In this document: piece after piece, positions 6,701 through 11,308 of the stretch | Layout of the letters: the number at the start of each line of letters is the position of its first letter | Numbering within the stretch: position 1 is the first letter of the stretch | Source: Chlamydomonas sphaeroides | Lineage: Eukaryota > Chlorophyta > Chlorophyceae > Chlamydomonadales > Chlamydomonadaceae | Length of the DNA: 11,308 bases | Assembly (NCBI GenBank): GCA_001662425.1 | Contig: BDDC01002476.1 | Coordinates: 1 to 11,308 of the forward strand | Direction: 5' to 3' | Program-made: the position numbers and the translations under genes | Notes under the pieces: generated by a model | The model's database searches: none | Seen by the model: only the letters and a program-made list of their open reading frames with translations | What the model was told of the DNA's origin: nothing

Positions 6701-9557
6701 CTCGGTGAGGGCCTCCATGGCGCCTGGGAGTTGGTGGGGAGGGCGGGAGGGGCGGGGGCTTGGGTGGGGGGAAGGGAGGGAGCCGGCGTGTCAGTGGCGG
6801 GCGTTGGGGTAGGGGCGTCCGGGGCCAGGCGGGGCAGCTCGGTGAGGGCCCCCATAGCGCCTAGGGGCGTTGGGGGGTGGTGCAGTGGTGGAGCGGGGGA
6901 GGAGGTTGGCGCAGGAAGACGGCCGGGAGCGTCGGCAGGTGTGGCGGCGGCAGGCGGCAGCGGCGCCCAGTGTGGGCCTGCGGCGGCGCGGGAGCCCTTC
7001 CTGTCCGCCCCGCCCTCTGCTGCACACGAACGATTAAGAGGCCTGCTTGCTGCGGCCTCCTCACCTCAGAGGGCCGCGCGGCGCCTGCCTGCCCGGCCCC
7101 CGGCCCCTGGCCCCCGGCCCCCGGCCCCCGGCCCCCGGCCCCCGGCCCCCGGCCCCCGCCGCTCATCTGCCGCACCGTGCACAAAGGTGATGCGGTCCGC
7201 GAGGCCGTTCACTTTGGCGATGCGCCGCGCCGCGTCGATGGCGCCCGCCGAGCCGTCCACCGCGATCACCCGGGCGGCACCGGCCTGCGGCGCAGCAGGG
7301 GCCGGGGCGCGGCGCGGCGGGGGCATCGGCTGGCGCCAGGCGCAGCGGCTGGGTCAAGCCCTGGCCTGGAGGGACCTGGCCCGTGCCGACCGGCCTTTGG
7401 GCGCCCGCGCGGCCCTGCCGCCCACGCCGCCGGTCCATGTGGTGCTCCAAACCTGGAGCGCCTGATGCTGAGCCAAGGCCCACTATGGACCATGCTGTCC
7501 ACACGCACCCGTCCCCTCCTGGCAGACTCGTCCGCTACTCCCCCGGTCCGTCACCCCAACCCACCACTGCACAATGGAACACAACCGAACATGGCCGCGC
7601 TCGCGCCCACCTTTGCCGCCATCATGGCCAGCGCCCCCAGGCCGCAGCCCACGTCAAGCACCACCTTGCCCGCCAGGCCGCCGGGGGCCGCCGCGAGAGC
7701 CTCGCGCCAGGCGGCCATGAGCGCCCGGTCCTGAGGAGGGGGGCGGGGGGCAGCAGGGGGGCAGCAGGGGGGCAGCAGGCGGGGCCGGCACCAGGTAGGA
7801 TACATCATGCGGCGGCCATGAGCGCCCGGTCCTGAGGAGGAGGGCGGCAGGTGCAGCGGCAGCGGGGTCTGCGCCAAGCAGCTAGCGGCGCAGGCAGCAG
7901 CGGCAGCGACTAGCTGCAGCGGTAGGGGCCGCCAGGCGCGAGGGGTGCGACGGGCGGCCAGGTGGGCCACGTGGCCCCGCCCCGCAGCCCCCACGGCCGC
8001 CAGACCCCCACGATGCCATGTTCCCAAGCGTCCAGGCAGACCCCAGCTAGCTTACTGCCCTTGCCCTTACCTGCAGCAGCGGCTGGTGGGCAGCCGGGTC
8101 ATCCCAGTGTTGGAAGTAGGCGGCCGCCTGCTCGGACCGGGCCAACCGGTCGGCCAGCGGGCGCGGCGCGGGGGCACCGGGCCGTCGCCGGCTCGGCCCC
8201 GGGCCCGCCTCCTCGCCCTCGCCAGCCTCCACGCCCTCGCCCGCCTCCTCGCCCTCGCCCGCCTCCTCGTCATCCAGGTTGAGCTGCGGGCCAAGGGCAG
8301 CGCAGGGGCAGGGCGGGTACGGAGGCGGCGGTGCAGCTCAGCCGGGCCAGGTCGCGGACCGGCGCAGCGCCGTGCAGGCCGGGTCCTGATGCGTCCACCA
8401 CCGACACCACCACACCACCGCACCAGCCCGTCAGACAGGCGGCAAGGCGGCAGCGGGCCGCTCCCGAGCAGCGCGCAAGCCGTCCCACGTCTTTCACAAC
8501 CTGGGCCGCGTAGGCGGTCCCTCCCGGGTCCAGGCGGGCCTAGGCAACCGCCCCCCTGTAGAAGCAGCGCGCGGGCCACCCCATGTCTTCCGGGCATGGC
8601 CGGCCCTATGGCGCAGGCGGCACCGTCCGACATCTGCGCTGCACCCCCGCTCCGCTCATGCAACTGCCCCAGCACCAGCAGGCCTTGGGCCCCACCCAGC
8701 GTGCCAGCCTGGTGAGGCCGCGCCCGGTAGGCCGCGCCCGGTGAGCCCACCCTGGTCCCGGCCCTCCTGTACCCGTAGCCCCGGGCTCGGCCCCGAGCGA
8801 ACCCCTCTTGGTCCTTCCGTCCTAGCTGCCAGTACCCACCAGCCCCTTGGCGTCCAGGCGCCTGTACCAGAGCAGCTCCGTGCGGTTCCAGTCAATGGTC
8901 CTGGCCAGGCGGCGGCGGGTTGGGGCGGAGCAGGAGAGGCAGGCGACAGGCCACAATCGGCAGGTGGCGGCACGGCGCGTGTACGCGGACTTTGCCGAGG
9001 ACGGCAGGCAGCGGCGTGACGGGCGTGCGTCCCTGCGCCGCATGACTCCCCCCGCCCCCGCTGCTCACACGTCGCGTAGCTCCCGCGCGATGACCAGCCG
9101 GCGCCGCTTGGGGGCCGAGGCAGCCGCTGGGCTGGCACCGGCGTCGGCGTCGGCGCCTGAGGTGCTCGGCTCACCGGCGCTGCGGGCGATCGCAGCCTGC
9201 GGTGCAGGAAGTGGCACGACGCTTAGCGCGCGCAGCGGGGCCCGCGAGGGGGCCCGGCGTTGTGGGCCGTCACGCCCTTGCAGCAGGTCACGAACAACGG
9301 GCGCGAGCAAGAAGCGTTGCGGCTTGCATTGGGGTTGCCAGGATAGCGAGCGACGCCGGCGAGCGACAGCCGCATGCTGACTTGCGACGCACCAGCACGA
9401 AGTGCCCGTCGCGGCCCGACAACTCGCTGCAACGAGGCGCGCCACAACGCTGGCTAGGACAGGTCGTCGGCAGCAGCGTGCGCCGTGTCCGCGCCGCCCC
9501 ACGCTCATTGGTGAAGCTCGCTGGCCTCCCGGGCCGACATCCTATCAGCGGCTGCAT
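3781..9557 (-). CDS. PRMT-fold protein with altered catalytic loop (protein arginine methyltransferase-like)
   Basis: Minus-strand exons: 9196-9069, 8900-8840, 8283-8071, 7730-7611, 7284-7176, 6723-6597, 6281-6197, 5922-5863, 5699-5551, 4582-4500, 4335-4242 and 3964-3781 (stop TGA). Introns are GT...AG and phases agree, giving 470 residues. A first exon 9557-9393 would add 55; this end is uncertain. From the N-terminus (525-residue numbering): a basic APKRRRL patch, an acidic EEAGEG repeat (124-147), an AdoMet helix YFQHWDDPAAHQPLLQ, motif I VLDVGCGLG (213-221), VIAVDGS, motif II/loop SNWMGPGLLAGGL (287-299), motif III WLRPGGVVLPDR, NWSRVAGFDMS, LVLWWDAEWS in the barrel, an NHY version of the THW loop (454-456), and PRDLEMQLWV near the C-terminus. 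Canonical PRMTs read SEWMG...YESM; here the first Glu is Asn and the second is Gly, and the helix Arg of DxxR is Leu. The fold seems secure. Arginine methylation activity is doubtful, so a pseudo-enzyme or a new substrate is possible. Confidence 0.85.
4140..4241 (-). repeat. Purine-rich (G-run) tract at the start of an intron
   Basis: Immediately after the donor at 4241-4240 of the PRMT-like gene the minus strand is almost pure purine, with many runs of four to six G. The same layout follows other donors in the window, notably at 2-113, 6541-6596 and 7095-7175. G-runs next to donors act as intronic splicing enhancers in other eukaryotes; the role here is inferred. Confidence 0.55.
4583..5550 (-). 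other. Long intron (968 nt) of the PRMT-like gene with a compositionally different core
   Basis: Joining exons 5699-5551 and 4582-4500 across this stretch restores PRMT homology (CPFSMTAVRDERLFGLVLWW), so it is an intron. The part 4960-5460 is less GC-rich and lacks the G-run pattern of the other introns. It has a 12-base C run near 5329-5341 and two CAACTACGG/TAACTACGG repeats around 5297-5322. I see no clear terminal inverted repeats, reverse transcriptase or transposase frame. A decayed insertion is possible but not shown. Confidence 0.6.
6541..6576. repeat. 9-bp tandem repeat, four perfect units
   Basis: Four perfect copies of CCTGCCTCC, about 20 nt inside the intron after the donor at 6596-6595 of the PRMT-like gene. 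On the coding strand it reads as G-runs. Confidence 0.9.
6682..6866 (-). repeat. Duplicated acceptor and exon start in an intron of the PRMT-like gene
   Basis: The exon starting at 6723 has its first 40 or so bases and its acceptor copied 137 bp upstream in the intron, at about 6819-6866. The copy keeps an AG acceptor (CCCTAG|GCGCTATGGGGGCC) and would read AMGALTELPRLAP where the exon reads AMEALTELPDLAP. No donor follows the copy, and reading through it enters the true exon in the wrong frame, so it looks like a decayed duplicate. Confidence 0.8.
7095..7157 (-). repeat. Intronic GGGGGCC heptanucleotide repeat, nine units
   Basis: Nine 7-bp units read GGGGGCC on the coding (minus) strand, eight perfect and one with a single change. 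The array starts about 17 nt after the donor at 7175-7174 of the PRMT-like gene. Many adjacent G5 runs could fold as a G-quadruplex in the pre-mRNA. Confidence 0.92.
7711..7840 (-). repeat. 29-bp perfect direct repeat containing an acceptor and exon start
   Basis: Positions 7711-7739 and 7812-7840 are identical over 29 bp, 101 bp apart. The first copy holds the acceptor (CTCCTCAG) and the first 20 nt of the PRMT-like exon 7730-7611, reading DRALMA. The second lies upstream in the intron with the same acceptor. Splicing to that second copy would give DRALMAAA followed at once by a TGA stop. Between them, 7745-7777 is a three-unit repeat of an 11-bp motif (GGGGGGCAGCA). Confidence 0.9.
8197..8268 (-). 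repeat. 18-bp coding repeat, acidic EEAGEG hexapeptide (four units)
   Basis: Four in-frame 18-bp units encode EEAGEG, EEAGEG, VEAGEG and EEAGPG near the start of the PRMT-like exon 8283-8071. The acidic tract lies between the basic N-terminus and the first helix of the PRMT core. Confidence 0.9.
8284..8839 (-). other. Intron of 556 nt between the N-terminal exons of the PRMT-like gene
   Basis: The flanking exons (ending DAKGL and starting LNLDD) are both in phase 0, so joining them directly is allowed. Open stretches inside, around 8440-8500 and 8590-8700, could hide an extra exon, but none has homology I recognise. A 14-bp motif (GTGAGGCCGCGCCC type) occurs twice near 8713-8742. Confidence 0.5.
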
Positions 9558-9870
9558 GTTAAAGGGCGACAATTGGGCTCGCGTGCGGGGCTATTAGAGC
9601 TATTGGAAGACAGCGCGACGTCACTGAGTCACGGTGCACGCGAGCTGTATGTTGTTCTAGCTGGCTGGCGCTGCGTGGCTCGTAATGTTCATAATGAGGA
9701 TGGGTGGCTGCGCTCGCTGTGGCGAAACCGGCACGTACCCGACTTGCCGGGCTGCATCCGATCAGGGATCTGCCCCGGCCCACGCGCACTCTGCCAGAGG
9801 GATGAAATAGCCCGGTACCGCAGCCTGACCCCGGTCACGCACATTTGCAGCACGGAGGGCTCGCTCGCGA

Positions 9871-9878
9871 TATATATT
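9871..9878. promoter_or_regulatory. TATATATT tract, possible TATA box
   Basis: An isolated AT-rich octamer in GC-rich DNA, about 310 nt upstream of the most distal start candidate of the PRMT-like gene. It could serve either strand. The distance is long and upstream ATGs intervene, so the assignment is weak. Confidence 0.25.
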
Positions 9879-9917
9879 CTCAGCGAGCAGGGCCCGGTGC
9901 TAGTCCGCAACCCGAAC

Positions 9918-10015
9918 CTTAGGGGTCGCTGGCGGTTAGGATTGCAGCCTAGGGTGGTCGCTGGCGGTCAGGAATAGAGCCTAGGGGGGGGGTCGCTGGC
10001 GGTCAGGATTGGAGC
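9918..10015. repeat. Minisatellite of three units, 31-35 bp
   Basis: Units start at 9918, 9949 and 9981. Each contains GGTCGCTGGCGGT(T/C)AGGA and ends in AGC, followed by a CTAGGG-type junction. Length differences come mostly from a G run in the third unit. Confidence 0.9.
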
Positions 10016-10285
10016 GTCGGGCGCATCGCATACAGCTTACACCATGCCGCTTGCGCCGGCGTGCGCCAGCGTGCCCCCGGGGTAGACCTGCGACTGTACC
10101 TAACCCTCATCGGGAGGGCCCTCATATGCGTATACATGCGGCCTTGGGGCCCACGGCCCATTTGGGAGTTGCACGGCTGATGGGGTCTGAACGTGTAACA
10201 ACGACAAGAGCAACCCTAAAGCAAGGACACGCAAGGCGGGGGGTGGCAGCACAGGGCGTTGAGCACAGTTCGTTGACGATTGCGG

Positions 10286-10472
10286 CGGCGGCGGTGCGGA
10301 TTAGCACCTGGGAGTGGTCTCGGCGGCGGTGCGGATAAGCACCTGGGGGGGAGGGCTCGGCGGCGGTGGGGATAAGCACCTGGGGGGGCTCGGCGGCATT
10401 GCGGATTAGCACCTGGGGGGGCTCGGCGGCGGTGCGGATTACGAGCTCGGCGGCCCTGCGACGGTGCGGATT
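10286..10472. repeat. Minisatellite of five to six units, 33-37 bp
   Basis: Units of CGGCGGCGGTGCGGAT(T/A)AGCACCTGGGGG start near 10286, 10321, 10358, 10391 and 10424, with a decayed sixth. The two middle units are exactly 33 bp, so the minus strand reads an 11-residue peptide repeat (AAEPPQVLI core), probably by chance. Confidence 0.9.
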
Positions 10473-10682
10473 GGAAGCGCAGAGGGCCTGCGTGACCAGG
10501 TACATGCGCAACCTAACCACCTAGACCCCCTATTTCAGCCCTCTGACTCTGCCAGGTGACCGTCCGTCGTCACGGCCTTAATGACATTGCATGCATCCAG
10601 GCACGCTTCTGCCCCACTCGGGCATACGCCCGGCCCAGATATGCCGCCAAGTGCGGCAGGTCCAGAGCTGCGTCAAGCAGGA

Positions 10683-10707
10683 GACGTCAAGCACTCGCCT
10701 TGACGTC
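10683..10707. repeat. Perfect 9-bp inverted repeat with 7-nt loop
   Basis: GACGTCAAG at 10683-10691 and CTTGACGTC at 10699-10707 pair perfectly around CACTCGC. Each arm has an ACGT core of the kind bound by bZIP factors. Whether it acts as DNA (paired sites) or RNA (a hairpin just beyond the TGTAA signal) cannot be told from the sequence. Confidence 0.7.
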
Positions 10708-10784
10708 GGAGGGTTAGTGCATCCCCATTCATTCTTGTTTCACAAAAAGCCCTCGTGACCCTGGTCCCTTGCATCCCTGGTGCC

Positions 10785-10789
10785 TTACA
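10785..10789 (-). terminator. TGTAA polyadenylation signal on the minus strand (possible)
   Basis: TGTAA is the usual polyadenylation signal in Chlamydomonas and its relatives. This one lies about 275 nt after the stop at 11063, a reasonable 3' UTR length for a gene entering from the right edge. A single pentamer is weak evidence by itself. Confidence 0.35.
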
Positions 10790-11062
10790 CAGCAAAGCCC
10801 GAGGTTGCCCCCCTGCGTCCTCTGTCTGAGTCCATGCGCTGCCACGCGCTGCCGCACGTTGGCTCGCCCCGCAGGAGCGCGAACTGTCGGACTCAGGCAC
10901 CAAGGCAACACGTGGCAACAGAAGTACGGCATGCGCCCTTGGTGCAAACCTGTCCCAGCTGTGCATAGGTGCATGGCTTGCCCCCAAAAGAGGCCACCCC
11001 AGACCAGACCACAAGGTCATGTAACAAAGGAATTGTCGGTCACAACGCGGTCATAGCTGGGA

Positions 11063-11308
11063 CTACTTGAGGGGCCTTGGGCACACCTCCTGGGCACACC
11101 GAATCTCCGTGCCCTCACCCCACGGGCCGGACATAGCCGCCCGCATTGCCTCCACGGCAGAACCATATCTATTGATACACGCAGCCGCTGCTGCCGCTCT
11201 TGCTGTGTCGCGGCCGCTTGCGGCGACCGCTACCACCCCTTCCGCCTCCGCCGCCCGGCCCATCGCCGCCGCCAGGGCGGAAGCAGGCCGGGCGCTCAGC
11301 CCCGAGCA
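11063..11308 (-). CDS. Possible last exon of an unidentified gene (5' part outside window)
   Basis: A minus-strand frame is open from the right edge to TAG at 11063-11065. It encodes an Ala-rich, helix-prone stretch (for example SALAAAMGRAAEAEG and GSAVEAMRAAMSGPW) ending CPRPLK. Third positions are GC-rich but not strongly biased, and two plus-strand frames are also open over the same DNA, so strand and coding status are uncertain. The TGTAA about 275 nt downstream slightly favours the minus strand. I recognise no family. Confidence 0.3.
   Translation of the reverse strand, partial: CSGLSARPASALAAAMGRAAEAEGVVAVAASGRDTARAAAAAACINRYGSAVEAMRAAMSGPWGEGTEIRCAQEVCPRPLK

Larger units (their letters stand above)
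9558..11062. other. Intergenic stretch without a convincing gene
   Basis: About 1.5 kb upstream of the PRMT-like gene. It holds a TATATATT tract at 9871-9878, two minisatellites, an inverted repeat and a TGTAA signal, listed separately. Open frames here do not look coding: they follow repeats, match no family I know and show no codon bias. The promoter of the PRMT-like gene should lie in the lower part; a CCAAT motif occurs on the minus strand at about 9601-9605. Confidence 0.5.

Noticed and set aside
5523..7465. Long plus-strand open frames (376 to 527 codons) over the PRMT-like gene
   Set aside because: They run antisense through well-supported exons and introns, consist of Pro/Arg/Ala-rich low complexity, and match no family. 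High GC makes stop-free frames common.
9402..9977. 191-codon plus-strand frame with less biased composition
   Set aside because: No recognisable family. It overlaps the 5' region of the PRMT-like gene in antisense and ends in a minisatellite. Possible, but not supported.
10122..10520. Minus-strand frame with 11-residue repeats (AAEPPQVLI)
   Set aside because: The repeat follows a DNA minisatellite whose units vary between 33 and 37 bp, so the frame is not kept. No flanking conserved sequence.
10673..11020. 115-codon minus-strand frame
   Set aside because: It contains no family signature, starts after the stop of the possible last exon, and spans the TGTAA signal, so it fits a 3' UTR better.

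Overview
The window looks like nuclear DNA of a GC-rich green alga, most likely a volvocine or Chlamydomonas-like chlorophyte. It is very GC-rich, and coding blocks are split into many short exons with GT...AG introns and strongly G/C-biased third codon positions. The proteins carry long Gly, Ala and Met-Gly-Gly-Pro runs. Nothing bacterial (operons, Shine-Dalgarno sites, CRISPR) is visible. The species assignment is inference; the intron-exon structure is read directly from the sequence.

Two spliced genes lie head-to-tail on the minus strand. Positions 1-3280 hold the 5' eight coding exons of a METTL14/plant MTB-type subunit of the nuclear mRNA m6A methyltransferase. They give 412 codons in one unbroken frame, and the 3' part runs off the left edge. 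A TATA-like box and a 5-codon upstream ORF precede its start. Positions 3781-9196, with a less certain first exon reaching about 9557, hold a second gene of about 525 codons. It encodes a protein with the complete PRMT (protein arginine methyltransferase) fold. Its SAM-binding motif I is recognisable, but both glutamates of the catalytic double-E loop are replaced, so it may be a pseudo-enzyme or have a changed function.

The stretch 9558-11062 has no convincing gene. It holds two minisatellites, a perfect 9-bp inverted repeat with ACGT cores, and a TGTAA signal that may end a third minus-strand gene. The possible last exon of that gene is at 11063-11308.

The most unusual signal is structural. 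Four introns carry extra, partly decayed copies of the exon-intron boundary that flanks them: a triplicated donor at 2-124, a copy of the exon 7 end at 390-422, a copied acceptor plus exon start at 6819-6866, and a 29-bp perfect copy of acceptor plus exon start at 7812-7840. This looks like ongoing tandem duplication across splice junctions, which would create alternative splice sites and possibly new introns.

A possible functional link is that METTL14 is an RG-rich arginine-methylation substrate in animals and this METTL14 homologue also has RG-rich tracts. The adjacency to a PRMT-like gene could still be chance, and the PRMT-like protein appears to lack its catalytic residues.
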